Positions 54,133-63,947 of a stretch of 64,000 bases of DNA are shown piece by piece. Below the pieces are notes generated by a model. It saw only the letters and a list, made by a program, of their open reading frames with translations, made no database searches and was not told where the DNA came from. Source of the stretch: Bin94 sp965213665 (GTDB lineage: Bacteria > Gemmatimonadota > Gemmatimonadetes > Longimicrobiales > Gaopeijiaceae). Every line of letters starts with the position of its first letter. Positions within the stretch are counted from its first letter, which is position 1. Location of the stretch: assembly GCA_965213665.1 (NCBI GenBank), contig CBDBZW010000003.1:186001-250000 (forward strand). Reading direction: 5' to 3'. Made by a program: the position numbers and the translations under genes.

Positions 54133-57100
54133 ATGGACCGGATGGAGCATCCGCAGCGCCCCCTGCCGTCCAGTTGTCACGGCCAGCGAGGCTGGCCACC
54201 CACCGGGTTGCCCGGACGATGGATCGGCGTCCTGGGGGCAGTTGTCACCCTGGTCTCCCTGGAAGCCTGTGTCGATGACTCCCCAACCTCGCCCGCGGAC
54301 CGGGACCCGTCAGTTGAGACCGCCAGGGGAGCGGCAGAGGATGGCACGCAGGTCGTAATCGAGCCCCACTGGCTGACCCTCGACACGATCGGGGTTACCG
54401 GCATGCTCACGGCCAGAGTGACCGATGCCGCCGGGAACACGGTGGCCGCTCCGCAGGTGACGTGGGCCAGCGCCGATGCGGCGATCGCGACGGTCGACGC
54501 GGCTGGGGGCGCGGTGGGGCGGGTCACGGCGGCCGGCTTCGGTACTACGAAGGTGACGGCTACCTACAATTCCGCCACCGCCGAGGCCACCGTGGAGGTC
54601 GTGTTGCCGCTCACCGACCGGGAGATCCTCGAAATCTTCTACGAAGCCGCGGGGGGAGACGGCTGGGCCGACAACACGAACTGGCTGACGGAAAAGGATC
54701 TCGGGGAGTGGCATGGCGTGAGCACCTACCAGGGCAAGGTGAGCGAGCTACGTCTCTGGGAAAACAATCTGGTCGGCACGATTCCGCCCGAACTCGGTGG
54801 GTTGGACGATCTCTCCATCCTCTCACTTGGCAGCAACGAGCTTTCGGGCCCGATCCCGGCCGAGCTCTCGAAGTTCAAGAGACTTCGCGACCTGTTGCTG
54901 TTCGACAACGCGGAGATCAGCGGCAGGCTGCCCCCGGAGCTGGGGTACGTCGGAGGACTCAAGTACGTCTCCATCAGCGCCACGAACCTCACCGGTCCCA
55001 TCCCTCGCACCTTCTCCAACCTTGAGCTGACCAACTTCTACTTCGACAGGGACGGTTTGTGCGTCCCCGCCGACCTCGAAGCGTGGCTGAAGACGGTACC
55101 GGAAAAGGAAGAAGACTACACGATCTGCACCGACGAGATCACCGTCGACCCCCCGACACTGTACTTCGAGGCGCCGCCACTCGGTGACACGGCCAAACTG
55201 ACGGCTGCGTTGCTCACCGCCGAAGGGGACACCGTGCACGACGCGACGATCACCTGGTCGAGCGCCGACACGACCGTAGCCAGGGTCGATACCACCGGAC
55301 TGGTGACCGCAGTCGACTACGGAACCACTCAGGTTACGGCAGCCTCCGATTCGCTCACCGCCACGGCCGAGGTTGAAGTCGTCCTCACGCTCACGGATCG
55401 GCAGGTCCTCGACAGCATCCACCAGTTGATGGGGGGCGGGAGCTGGACGGACACCATCCACTGGCTGAGCGACGAGCCGCTCTCCGAGTGGTACGGGGTA
55501 GAAACCAACGAGGCCGGGAAAGTCGTCGGCCTGTCGCTGGGGAACAACGGCCTCTCGGGCCCGATGCCGGACCTGCTGGCGGAACTGGGCGACCTGGTCA
55601 CGCTCGACCTGAGCGGGAACGCGCTCACGGGAGAGATTCCCTGGGGGCTGGGGGAGTTGCCGCAGTTGCACAGTCTCGTGCTCAACAACAACGCTCTTGA
55701 GGGTCGCTTGCCCGCGAGCATGGGCTCGCTTGCCGCGCTCCGTTATCTCCACATCGGTGCCAACGAACTGAGCGGCGTGGTTCCGCGATCCTTCCGGCAG
55801 CTGGCGCTGGACACTCTCTACACCGCCGGCTCGGGTGTGTGTGTGCCTCCTTCCCTGAACGAGTGGTTCGCCGGGATCGGGCAGACCGACGATGCTGACC
55901 TCTGCGTTGCCTCTCTCGCCATCAAAGTCGTCGACCTGCCCTCACTGACCTTCTACGCCGTCGGCGAGACGGGCACCCTGTTGGCCACTCATGTGAACGC
56001 CGAAGGAGACAGCACGCACGAGGCGTCGGCCACCTGGTCAAGCGGAGATGCCCATGTCGCCTCGGTGGACGCCCGGGGAAGGGTCACGGCCGTCGGCGAA
56101 GGAGCCACCGAGGTGACGGCCACCTACGACTCCGTGACCGGAGCGATCCCCGTGGAGGTGGCGCTGCCGGAGACCGACCGGGATGTGCTGCGAATCCTCT
56201 ACGACCGGACCCGCGGCAGCGGGTGGACAGACGAGACCAATTGGCTGAGCGACGAACCGCTCGCCGAATGGGCAGGGGTCGAGACCGACGACAGCGGCCG
56301 GGTGGTGGGGCTGTCCCTGTCGGGCAACAACCTGCGGGGGACGATCCATGCGTCCATCGGCCAGCTGGAACAGCTGGTGACCCTGGACCTGAGCCGAAAC
56401 TGGATTTCGGGCTCGATTCCGGCCGAGATCGGGGATCTGGGCCGCCTTCGCGACCTCACGCTGAGCGTCAACGGGCTGTCGGGCACGCTGCCATGGGAGT
56501 TGGGAGCACTGGACAGCCTGCGGACGTTCAACGTGGCGGCAACGAGCCTCTCCGGACGTGTGCCGTCGTCCTTTGCCGCCCTCGAACTGGACAGTTTCGT
56601 GGTGGGCGGTACCCAACTGTGCGTACCCCCCTCACTTGCCGCGTGGCTCAGTGCGATCGAGCAGACCGACAGTCCGCCAGAGTGCGCTGCCGGTGTCTCG
56701 ATCGAGCCCTCCGCGCTCACCTTCGGCGCGGTCGGCGAGACGGCCCGGTTGTCGGTGACGGTCGTCGATGCCGAGGGGCGCGTCGTGGAGTCCCCGGCGG
56801 TCACCTGGGAGAGCGGCGATCCAGCGGTCGCAGGGGTCGACGGGACGGGGCAGGTGACGGCCCGCGCGGCTGGAATCACGGCAGTTACAGCTACGTACAA
56901 CTCTGTTACGACCGGCCGCACGGGGGTGGCGGTGAGCCTGCCCGGCAGTGACCGCGCAGCGCTCGAATTCCTGTACCATGCGACCGGCGGGGATGACTGG
57001 AAGGACAACACCAACTGGCTGAGCGACGAGCCACTCGAGGAATGGTACGGAGTGGGCGCCGGCAACGGCAGGGTCGATAACCTCGATTTGCGCAACAACG

Positions 57101-60100
57101 ACCTTGACGGCGAGATCCCCGCCGCCATCGGCCTGCTGGACGACCTCTTCATCCTCGACCTCGGCGGCAACGCAATTTCCGGGCAGATCCCGCCGGCGAT
57201 CGGCCGACTGCAGCGTCTCCGCGACCTGAACTTCCACGACACCGAGCTGGAAGGCCCCGTGCCGCCCGAGATGGGCAACATGACGGGGCTCGTGTACCTG
57301 AGCCTTACCAACACCAACCTGTCCGGCCCCCTGCCCGAGACCTTCTCCAGCCTCAACGTCGAGCAGTTCTACCACTCCAGAACCGGCCTGTGCGTACCGC
57401 GCTCCCTGGCGGCGTGGTACGAGACACTCGGCAACACCGACCCGCTTCCCTGCATTCCGGAGACCAGGGACCGGACGGTGCTCGTCAGCCTTTACGACGA
57501 AACCGGCGGGCCGCAATGGCAGGAGAGCAGGAACTGGCTGTCGGACGCGACGCTGAACACCTGGCAGGGCATCGTCACCGACGAGGAGGGCTACGTCACC
57601 GAGATCTTCCTCCCGTGGAACAGGCTCACGGACAGCATCCCGCCCGCTTTGGGCGACCTGGCTCGCCTCGAACGCCTGGCCCTGTACGGCAACAATCTGA
57701 GTGGGCGGATACCGCCGGAACTCGGCAAGCTGACGAGGGTTCGTAACCTGTCACTGTCCAGCAACAAGTTGGAGGGCCCGATCCCGCCCGAAATCGGCGG
57801 TATGGTCAGCGTTGACACCATGTACCTCTCCTGGAACAACCTGTCAGGGCCGATCCCCGCCGAGTTGGGGAATCTCGTCAACCTCGAACACCTGGCACTT
57901 TTCGAGAACGAGTTGAGCGGGCCGCTTCCGGCGGAGTTCGGGAAGCTCAGGAAGCTCAAGAGCATGTGGATGGTCGACAACCAGCTCGAGGGCCCGCTGC
58001 CGCCCGAGCTCGGCGACATGACCTCGCTCGAGGAGCTTAGCCTGTCCCGGAACCGGATAACGGGCATGCTGCCGCCCGAGATGGGCAAGCTTGCAGCCCT
58101 GAAGGATCTGAGGCTCTCCGACAACGAACTGACCGGGCCCATCCCCCCGGAGTTCGGCAACATGGCTTCGCTCGAAACGCTGTTCCTGATGCGAAACGAC
58201 TTGTCGGGCAGTATTCCGCCCGAAATGGGCAACCTGGCCAACCTGGAGGTGCTCTGGCTCTTCGGCAACCAGTTGACCGGACCGGTACCGGCGGAGATGG
58301 GTAACCTCTCCAAGCTCGAGGAAATGGCCATCGGCACCAATCCGCTCACCGGCTCCATACCACCGGAACTCGGGCAGCTGTCCGCGCTGGAAGGTCTGTT
58401 CCTCGAACGCACCCGGCTGACGGGATCCATCCCGCCGGAACTCGGCAACCTTTCGTCACTGACCACCCTGTGGCTTTTCCAAAGCGACCTGTCGGGTGTC
58501 ATACCCCCCGAACTCGGCAACCTTACCGCGCTGAAAAACCTGACACTGAGCGACAACCAGCTAACGGGCTCCATACCGCCTGAACTTGGCCGGTTGTCGG
58601 CGCTCGAGTCCCTGAGCGCCCGGGGCAACCGCTTCACCGGCCGCATCCCACCGGAACTCGGTCAACTCACCTCGCTCACGCGCCTGTCGTTCCGCAGCAA
58701 CCAACTCTCCGGACCGTTGCCACCCGAACTCGGTGACCTTGTCAACCTGGAGAGCCTGGACGTGAACAACAACCCGGATCTCGTGGGTCTGATGCCCAGG
58801 AGCATGCTGAATCTCCCGCTAGGTTACCTCAACATCGCCGACACCTGGGTGTGTCCGCACCTCGACGACGAGTTCCAGGAATGGCTGAACGGTATCCCGC
58901 AGGCGGACGGCCTCTGGTGTCCGCCCACCGTGACCGAACGATACGCACTGGAGGAGTTCCATGCGGCGGCCAGCGGCGACTCCTGGACCGACAACGGCGG
59001 CTGGGACAGCGACGCCCAGGTAGGCAACTGGCACGGAGTAACCGTGAACCGGACGGACACGCTTGTCCGAAGGCTCGCGCTCCCCGACAACGGACTGCGG
59101 GGGTCGCTTGCTCCCGCAATCGCCAACCTGACGAAGCTCGAGACCCTCGACCTCGGCGACAACAGCCTCACGGGGGAGATCCCCGTCGCAATGACTTCGA
59201 TGGACGCGCTGGACACGCTCAGGGTCAGCGGCAACACGGACATGGAGGGGCCGTTTCCCTTCCAAATGACCGGGATGACGGGCCTGAAGGCGCTGCAATA
59301 CACGAACACCGGCATGTGCGCGTCGCCGTCGGCTACCTTCCAGCGCTGGATCGACGGACTGGACGTCGCCGACGGAGCCACCTGCAACAACCCCGACGCG
59401 GTCACGCTGTCGCTGCCGATCGTGTACCTGACACAGGCGATCCAGCGGCCGCGGGGCGATGTGCCGCTCCTTGCGGGCCGGGAGGCGCTGGTGCGCGCGT
59501 TTCTCGTAGGTGATCAGGTCAACGCCTTCTTCGAACCCGAGGTCGTGGCAACCCTTACGAGGAACGGCGAGGAGGTCCACCGCGTGGTCATGCGTACTGA
59601 AGACGACCGATTGAGGACTGCTGCGGACGAGGGCGTCCTCGGCACCTCGTACAACGCGGTGGTCCCCGCCGAACACATTGTCGCCGGCACCAGGCTGGTG
59701 GTGGTGGCCGACCCTGAAGAGGTGGTGCCGCGCGCGCCGGGCAGCCAGACACGTTTCCCGGAAGTCGGCGCCATGCCACTTAACGTGATCGATGTTCCGC
59801 CTCTCGAGCTGACGGTAGTGCCGGTGCTCTATGTCGAGAATCCCGATTCGTCCATCTTCGCCTGGACGGACAGCATCGCCGACGACAGCCCACAGGTGGG
59901 CCTGTTCAGGTACTCGTTCCCGTTCTCGGAGTTCAGCGCGACGACGCGGGACAGCTACGTCACCTCCCTCGACCTCACCGAGGAAGACAATACGTGGCCC
60001 ATGGTCCTCGAACTGGAGGTGGTCTACCACGCCGAGGACGCCACGGGGTACTGGTATGCCGTGGCGGACAGCGACGAGGGATACGTGCGCGGGGTTGCCC

Positions 60101-60882
60101 GGCTGAACGGCTGGGTGAGCTTCGGGAAGCCGTGGGATACGGAGTTGACCCACGAGGTGGGACACACCCTGGACCTCCAGCACGCACCTTGCGGCGGCGC
60201 GCTCTTCACGGACCCGGACTTCCCCTATTCGAACGGGAGCATCGGCATGTGGGGGTACGACTTCCGCACCGGATCGGTGGTATCCCCGAACAGCCGCCGC
60301 GACATCATGGGATACTGCTACGAAAAGGGCTGGCTGAGCGACTACTACTACGAGAAGGTCATCCGGGTTCGGGAGGAAAAGGAAGGGAGCGGGGCGCGGG
60401 CGCTCCTGGCCGGCGCCGCACCGAAGTCGCAGATGCTGGTGCTGTGGGGCGGCGTCCTCGGAGACGAACTGCGCATCGAGCCGGTGCTCTCCATGTATGC
60501 GGCCGCGAAGCTTCCGGAACAGCCCGGGCCCTATCGCCTGGACGGAATCGCCGTCGACGGCGGAACCGAGTTCTCCCTGTCCTTCACTCCGGGCGAGGAC
60601 CAGTACGGCAACAAGTCCTTCTTCTTCGCCATTCCCATCGAGGACGACTGGGAGGGCTCGCTCGAGCGGATCGTGCTCACCGGGCCGGAGGGCGAGGTGG
60701 CGATCGACGACACGGACCCGCGCTCGATCTCTGTCTTCACCGACCCCTCCACCGGTCAAATCAGGTCGATCCTTCGGGATTGGGACGGGCCGCTGGTGGC
60801 CGCAATGGGCGCCACCGACCAACTGGAGGTGCAAACCACAAGGGGGATCCGGCAGGCGGTGAGGTTGCGACCGCAGGGTTGA
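54133..60882 (+). CDS. Giant lipoprotein: Ig-like (BIG2)/plant-type LRR super-repeats plus C-terminal metzincin-like protease
   Basis: A 2249-residue surface protein. A membrane-targeting segment ends in a lipobox (VTLVSLEAC), so it is probably a lipoprotein. Four modules of about 260 residues each contain a BIG2-like Ig domain (for example TWSSADTTVARVDTTGLVTA) and an LRR cluster with an LRRNT-like cap (EIFYEAAGGDGWADNTNWL). Residues 1162-1545 are sixteen uninterrupted 24-residue plant-type LRRs (LxxNxLSGxIPPELGxLxxL). Another capped LRR group reaches about 1756. The C-terminal 490 residues have HEVGHTLDLQH at 2007-2017 and Met-turn RDIMGYC (Met2059), a metzincin signature with Asp in place of the usual Gly, plus HAPCGG. 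The start ATG has GGAAGAG 6 bases upstream. Likely role: target binding plus proteolysis outside the cell. Confidence 0.85.
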   Translation: MDRMEHPQRPLPSSCHGQRGWPPTGLPGRWIGVLGAVVTLVSLEACVDDSPTSPADRDPSVETARGAAEDGTQVVIEPHWLTLDTIGVTGMLTARVTDAAGNTVAAPQVTWASADAAIATVDAAGGAVGRVTAAGFGTTKVTATYNSATAEATVEVVLPLTDREILEIFYEAAGGDGWADNTNWLTEKDLGEWHGVSTYQGKVSELRLWENNLVGTIPPELGGLDDLSILSLGSNELSGPIPAELSKFKRLRDLLLFDNAEISGRLPPELGYVGGLKYVSISATNLTGPIPRTFSNLELTNFYFDRDGLCVPADLEAWLKTVPEKEEDYTICTDEITVDPPTLYFEAPPLGDTAKLTAALLTAEGDTVHDATITWSSADTTVARVDTTGLVTAVDYGTTQVTAASDSLTATAEVEVVLTLTDRQVLDSIHQLMGGGSWTDTIHWLSDEPLSEWYGVETNEAGKVVGLSLGNNGLSGPMPDLLAELGDLVTLDLSGNALTGEIPWGLGELPQLHSLVLNNNALEGRLPASMGSLAALRYLHIGANELSGVVPRSFRQLALDTLYTAGSGVCVPPSLNEWFAGIGQTDDADLCVASLAIKVVDLPSLTFYAVGETGTLLATHVNAEGDSTHEASATWSSGDAHVASVDARGRVTAVGEGATEVTATYDSVTGAIPVEVALPETDRDVLRILYDRTRGSGWTDETNWLSDEPLAEWAGVETDDSGRVVGLSLSGNNLRGTIHASIGQLEQLVTLDLSRNWISGSIPAEIGDLGRLRDLTLSVNGLSGTLPWELGALDSLRTFNVAATSLSGRVPSSFAALELDSFVVGGTQLCVPPSLAAWLSAIEQTDSPPECAAGVSIEPSALTFGAVGETARLSVTVVDAEGRVVESPAVTWESGDPAVAGVDGTGQVTARAAGITAVTATYNSVTTGRTGVAVSLPGSDRAALEFLYHATGGDDWKDNTNWLSDEPLEEWYGVGAGNGRVDNLDLRNNDLDGEIPAAIGLLDDLFILDLGGNAISGQIPPAIGRLQRLRDLNFHDTELEGPVPPEMGNMTGLVYLSLTNTNLSGPLPETFSSLNVEQFYHSRTGLCVPRSLAAWYETLGNTDPLPCIPETRDRTVLVSLYDETGGPQWQESRNWLSDATLNTWQGIVTDEEGYVTEIFLPWNRLTDSIPPALGDLARLERLALYGNNLSGRIPPELGKLTRVRNLSLSSNKLEGPIPPEIGGMVSVDTMYLSWNNLSGPIPAELGNLVNLEHLALFENELSGPLPAEFGKLRKLKSMWMVDNQLEGPLPPELGDMTSLEELSLSRNRITGMLPPEMGKLAALKDLRLSDNELTGPIPPEFGNMASLETLFLMRNDLSGSIPPEMGNLANLEVLWLFGNQLTGPVPAEMGNLSKLEEMAIGTNPLTGSIPPELGQLSALEGLFLERTRLTGSIPPELGNLSSLTTLWLFQSDLSGVIPPELGNLTALKNLTLSDNQLTGSIPPELGRLSALESLSARGNRFTGRIPPELGQLTSLTRLSFRSNQLSGPLPPELGDLVNLESLDVNNNPDLVGLMPRSMLNLPLGYLNIADTWVCPHLDDEFQEWLNGIPQADGLWCPPTVTERYALEEFHAAASGDSWTDNGGWDSDAQVGNWHGVTVNRTDTLVRRLALPDNGLRGSLAPAIANLTKLETLDLGDNSLTGEIPVAMTSMDALDTLRVSGNTDMEGPFPFQMTGMTGLKALQYTNTGMCASPSATFQRWIDGLDVADGATCNNPDAVTLSLPIVYLTQAIQRPRGDVPLLAGREALVRAFLVGDQVNAFFEPEVVATLTRNGEEVHRVVMRTEDDRLRTAADEGVLGTSYNAVVPAEHIVAGTRLVVVADPEEVVPRAPGSQTRFPEVGAMPLNVIDVPPLELTVVPVLYVENPDSSIFAWTDSIADDSPQVGLFRYSFPFSEFSATTRDSYVTSLDLTEEDNTWPMVLELEVVYHAEDATGYWYAVADSDEGYVRGVARLNGWVSFGKPWDTELTHEVGHTLDLQHAPCGGALFTDPDFPYSNGSIGMWGYDFRTGSVVSPNSRRDIMGYCYEKGWLSDYYYEKVIRVREEKEGSGARALLAGAAPKSQMLVLWGGVLGDELRIEPVLSMYAAAKLPEQPGPYRLDGIAVDGGTEFSLSFTPGEDQYGNKSFFFAIPIEDDWEGSLERIVLTGPEGEVAIDDTDPRSISVFTDPSTGQIRSILRDWDGPLVAAMGATDQLEVQTTRGIRQAVRLRPQG
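57616..58767 (+). repeat. Sixteen 72-bp units coding for 24-residue plant-type leucine-rich repeats
   Basis: Exactly sixteen units of 24 codons, without a single indel, encode the consensus xNxLSGxIPPELGxLxxLxxLxLx. Inside the larger gene, super-repeats with a period of 780, 780 and 774 bases precede them (cap motifs starting near 54610, 55390, 56170 and 56944). DNA identity between units is moderate, so this is an old, selected array rather than recent copying. Confidence 0.9.
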
Positions 60883-60900
60883 GTGCGATGGGAATAAGTA

Positions 60901-60960
60901 ATCTATACATGACAAATGTCATGTTGACATTACATTATGAGGTGTTGACTTCGGTCCAGA
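60901..60960 (+). promoter_or_regulatory. AT-rich region with an ACATGACA-AA-TGTCATGT dyad before the second S9 gene
   Basis: A perfect inverted repeat with 8-bp arms and a 2-base centre spans 60907-60924. A TTGACA box starts in its last base (60924-60929), followed by TACATTATGA. No ideal minus-10 box at 17-base spacing is seen. The 131-base gap between the LRR lipoprotein and the S9 gene is far more AT-rich than the flanking genes. The dyad probably is an operator overlapping a promoter. Confidence 0.5.
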
Positions 60961-61013
60961 CGTGTCCATTCCCGTCCACACGCCGCACCCGCATCCAGGA
61001 AGGACCCGCAGCC

Positions 61014-63353
61014 ATGCCAGGTCGTCGCTTCCCCCATCGGTTCGTTCTGATCCTGATCCTCACCACGCTCTGCACACCCCTCTCGGCGTTCGCCCAGGGC
61101 ACGCTTGCCGACTACAGGCGGGCGGACAGGCTTGGCGATCGCCTCCAGGGGGTGGTCGTGGACGCCGCCGAACGGCCGTCCTGGATCGGCGAAACCAATC
61201 GGTTCTGGTACCGAAAAACAGTGGAAGGCGGCCACAACTTCGTTCTCGTCGATGCCGAGAGCCAGGCCCAGGGCCCCGCCTTTGATCACGAACGCCTTGC
61301 ATCGACCGTCTCGGCGCTGCAGGCCTTCGCCGAGGAGTCCGTCTCGGCCGTCGATCTCCCCTTCGCCCGGATCGATTTCACCACGAACGAGCAGGCCATC
61401 GAGTTCATCGCGGCGGATCTCGTCTGGTATTGCAATCTGGCCAGCTACGACTGCGAGAGCCGGGGGACGGCGCGTCAACGGCAGGGGGGGCGAGGCGGGG
61501 GAGTGGGCCCCAGCGGCGTCTCGTGGTCGGCAGGTCCCGGCCAGCTTTGGCGGAACCTGAGCACCGATCCGATCCCCTCGCCGGACGGCACGCGCGAGGT
61601 CTTCATCCAGAACTACAATGTGGCCTTCCGCGAGGTGGGCGCCGACCCCGGCGACTACACCATGCTCACCTGGGAAGGCACGCCCGGAAACACCTACACC
61701 GACCGCTCGATCGTCTGGTCGCCGGACTCCCGCAAAGTGGCGGTCTACCGGGTCGTGCCCGGCCAGGAGCGGGTCGTCCACTACGTCGAATCGTCACCCG
61801 AGGACCAGCTTCAGCCCCAGCACTCGACCTTCCTCTACGCCAAGCCCGGCGATCGCCTCGACAAGGAAATCCCGGTGATCCTGGACGTCGAGTCGGGACG
61901 GCAGATGGTCATTGACGACGCCCTCTTCCCCAACGCCTACACCCTCTCGCGGCTGGAATGGCGGGAAGACAGCGAGCGTGTCGTCTTCGAGTACAACCAG
62001 AGGGGGCACCAGGTCTACCGTGTCATCGAAATCGACGCTGGGACGGGCAGCACCCGGGCCGTGATCTCCGAGGAGCCCGAAACCTTCTTCAACTACTCCA
62101 ACAAGCGGTTCCGCCACGACATCGACGACGGCAGGGAGATCATCTGGATGTCGGAGCGCGACGGGTGGAATCACCTCTACATGCTCGACGGCGAGACGGG
62201 GCAGGTGAAGCACCAGATCACGAAGGGCGAGTGGCCGGTTCGGGGCGTGGACAGCGTGGATGTGGAGAACCGCCGGATCTGGTTCCGCGCGAGCGGGATG
62301 AACCCCGATCAGGATCCCTATTTCGTCCACTACTACCGCATCGACTTCGATGGCACCGGACTGGTCGCCTACACGGAAGCCGACGGGATGCACGAGGTCA
62401 CCTTCTCCCCGGATCGTGAGTTCTATGTCGACCAGTGGTCCAGGGTGGATCTGCCGCCGATCGCCGAGCTCCGCAGGACCGCCGACAGGTCGCTGGTCAT
62501 GGAGCTGGAGCGGGCCGACGCGTCGGCTCTTCTGGCCACCGGGTGGCGATACCCCGAGGTCTTCGTGGCCAAGGGGCGCGACGGGGTAACGGATATCTGG
62601 GGCATCATCATCCGCCCCACCAACTTCGATCCGAATCGGAGCTATCCGGTGATCGAGAGCATCTACGCCGGGCCCCACGGATCGCACGTTCCGAAGACCT
62701 TCGGCACCCACACAAGCAGAACCGCCGTGGCCGAGTTGGGGTTCATCGTGGCCCAGATCGACGGCATGGGGACCAACAACCGGTCGAAGGCTTTCCACGA
62801 CGTGGCCTGGCAGAACATCAGGGACGCTGGCTTCCCGGACCGGATCCTCTGGCACCAGGCCGTGGCCCGCCAGTACGACTACTACGACGTGAGCCGGGTC
62901 GGGATCTACGGGGGTTCGGCCGGCGGGCAGAACGCCATGGCCGCGTTGCTCTGGCACGGCGACTTCTACGATGTGGCGTTCTCGTCGGTGGGATGCCACG
63001 ACAACCGCATGGACAAGATCTGGTGGAACGAGGCGTGGATGGGATGGCCGATCGGGCCGCACTACTCCGAGTCGTCGAACGTGGACAACGCCTGGCGCCT
63101 GCAGGGCAAGCTGCTGCTGGTCGTCGGCGAGCTGGACCGGAATGTGGATCCGTCTTCCACCCTTCAGGTCGTGAACGCGCTCATCGAGGCCGACAAGGAC
63201 TTCGACTTCCTCATGGTTCCGGGCGCCGGCCACGGTTCGGGCGGCGACTTCGGCGCGAGAAAGCGGAATGACTACTTCGTGCGGCACCTTCTGGATGTCG
63301 AGCCCCCGGCGTGGGACCAGTACGTTGTGGCCGACGGGGAGGGGGATCGCTGA
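61014..63353 (+). CDS. Secreted S9 (DPP4-like) prolyl oligopeptidase
   Basis: Exported serine peptidase, 779 residues. A signal peptide (FVLILILTTLCTPLSAFAQ) is followed by a DPP4-type propeller (IVWSPDSRKVAVYRVVPGQE, YTLSRLEWREDSERVVFEYN, WMSERDGWNHLYMLDGETG) and the catalytic domain. The triad is complete: Ser635 in GIYGGSAGGQNAM, Asp708 in VVGELDRNVDP and His740 in PGAGHGSGG. An unusual insert early on has a Gly/Arg-rich stretch (RQRQGGRGGGVGPSG). AGGAAGGA lies 9 bases before ATG 61014. In contrast to the S9 homologue at 51.4 kb its active site is canonical, apart from GGSAGG for the more common GWSYGG. Confidence 0.93.
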   Translation: MPGRRFPHRFVLILILTTLCTPLSAFAQGTLADYRRADRLGDRLQGVVVDAAERPSWIGETNRFWYRKTVEGGHNFVLVDAESQAQGPAFDHERLASTVSALQAFAEESVSAVDLPFARIDFTTNEQAIEFIAADLVWYCNLASYDCESRGTARQRQGGRGGGVGPSGVSWSAGPGQLWRNLSTDPIPSPDGTREVFIQNYNVAFREVGADPGDYTMLTWEGTPGNTYTDRSIVWSPDSRKVAVYRVVPGQERVVHYVESSPEDQLQPQHSTFLYAKPGDRLDKEIPVILDVESGRQMVIDDALFPNAYTLSRLEWREDSERVVFEYNQRGHQVYRVIEIDAGTGSTRAVISEEPETFFNYSNKRFRHDIDDGREIIWMSERDGWNHLYMLDGETGQVKHQITKGEWPVRGVDSVDVENRRIWFRASGMNPDQDPYFVHYYRIDFDGTGLVAYTEADGMHEVTFSPDREFYVDQWSRVDLPPIAELRRTADRSLVMELERADASALLATGWRYPEVFVAKGRDGVTDIWGIIIRPTNFDPNRSYPVIESIYAGPHGSHVPKTFGTHTSRTAVAELGFIVAQIDGMGTNNRSKAFHDVAWQNIRDAGFPDRILWHQAVARQYDYYDVSRVGIYGGSAGGQNAMAALLWHGDFYDVAFSSVGCHDNRMDKIWWNEAWMGWPIGPHYSESSNVDNAWRLQGKLLLVVGELDRNVDPSSTLQVVNALIEADKDFDFLMVPGAGHGSGGDFGARKRNDYFVRHLLDVEPPAWDQYVVADGEGDR

Positions 63354-63374
63354 GCTCTGCATTGCCCTCGACTA

Positions 63375-63947
63375 CTAACGCGGGCGCCGCCACCCGATGA
63401 TCCACCGACGAATCCGGCGAAGGGAAGCGCTTGCCCCGACCGCAACGACACTGGCCAACAGGTCCCCCAGGATATCGAACCAGTCGAAGGTTCGGCTGGG
63501 CAGGAAGTGCTGGATACACTCGTCCAGAACACCGGCCACAGTGGTCACCACGATGGCCAGCAGCGCGGGTACGGGGACACGCATCCCCTGACCTTTCCGT
63601 TCCAGAAGGGCCTCGTGGACGATGAGCGCCAGCACCGTGTACTCGAGGAGGTGAGAACGCTCGGCCGCGCTGATCCCGCGCGCGAATCCGATGATGGCAA
63701 TCGCCGCTACGCCCAGTGCAAATCCGACTTCGACGCCGCGCGATCGTTCCCTCAGCCCTTGCACCAGGATCATCGCCCCGATCAGGAGCATGCCCACGTT
63801 GAAAAACAGGGTGGTACGCTCGAGCAGCCCGCTCTCCCGCAGCACGTCGGCCAGCGTCCGCGCCAGATCCGCCGTCGAGTAGATCGCCACGACGACCACC
63901 AGCGCCCACACCCACAGGCGGCGTTCCCGACTCGAGGAGAAGAGCAC
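63375..63947 (-). CDS. VanZ-like membrane protein
   Basis: A 190-residue integral membrane protein with about five helices (LWVWALVVVVAIYSTADLAR, TLFFNVGMLLIGAMILVQGL, VGFALGVAAIAIIGFARGIS, LLAIVVTTVAGVLDECIQHF and others). The VanZ-family landmarks are ERSHLLEYTVLALIVHEALL and VLDECIQHFLPSRTFDWFDI. VanZ itself gives teicoplanin resistance, but most family members are of unknown function. GTG 63947 overlaps the upstream gene's stop by one base (TAGTG), so the two are co-translated. Confidence 0.85.
   Translation of the reverse strand: MLFSSSRERRLWVWALVVVVAIYSTADLARTLADVLRESGLLERTTLFFNVGMLLIGAMILVQGLRERSRGVEVGFALGVAAIAIIGFARGISAAERSHLLEYTVLALIVHEALLERKGQGMRVPVPALLAIVVTTVAGVLDECIQHFLPSRTFDWFDILGDLLASVVAVGASASLRRIRRWIIGWRRPR

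Noticed and set aside
57616..58767. CRISPR-like or satellite array
   Set aside because: The 72-bp periodicity is explained by coding for 24-residue leucine-rich repeats; units are diverged at DNA level and there are no spacers.
59994..61013. Extension of the second S9 gene upstream over the LRR lipoprotein end
   Set aside because: The frame is open but overlaps a supported gene; the signal peptide and ribosome site place the start at 61014.
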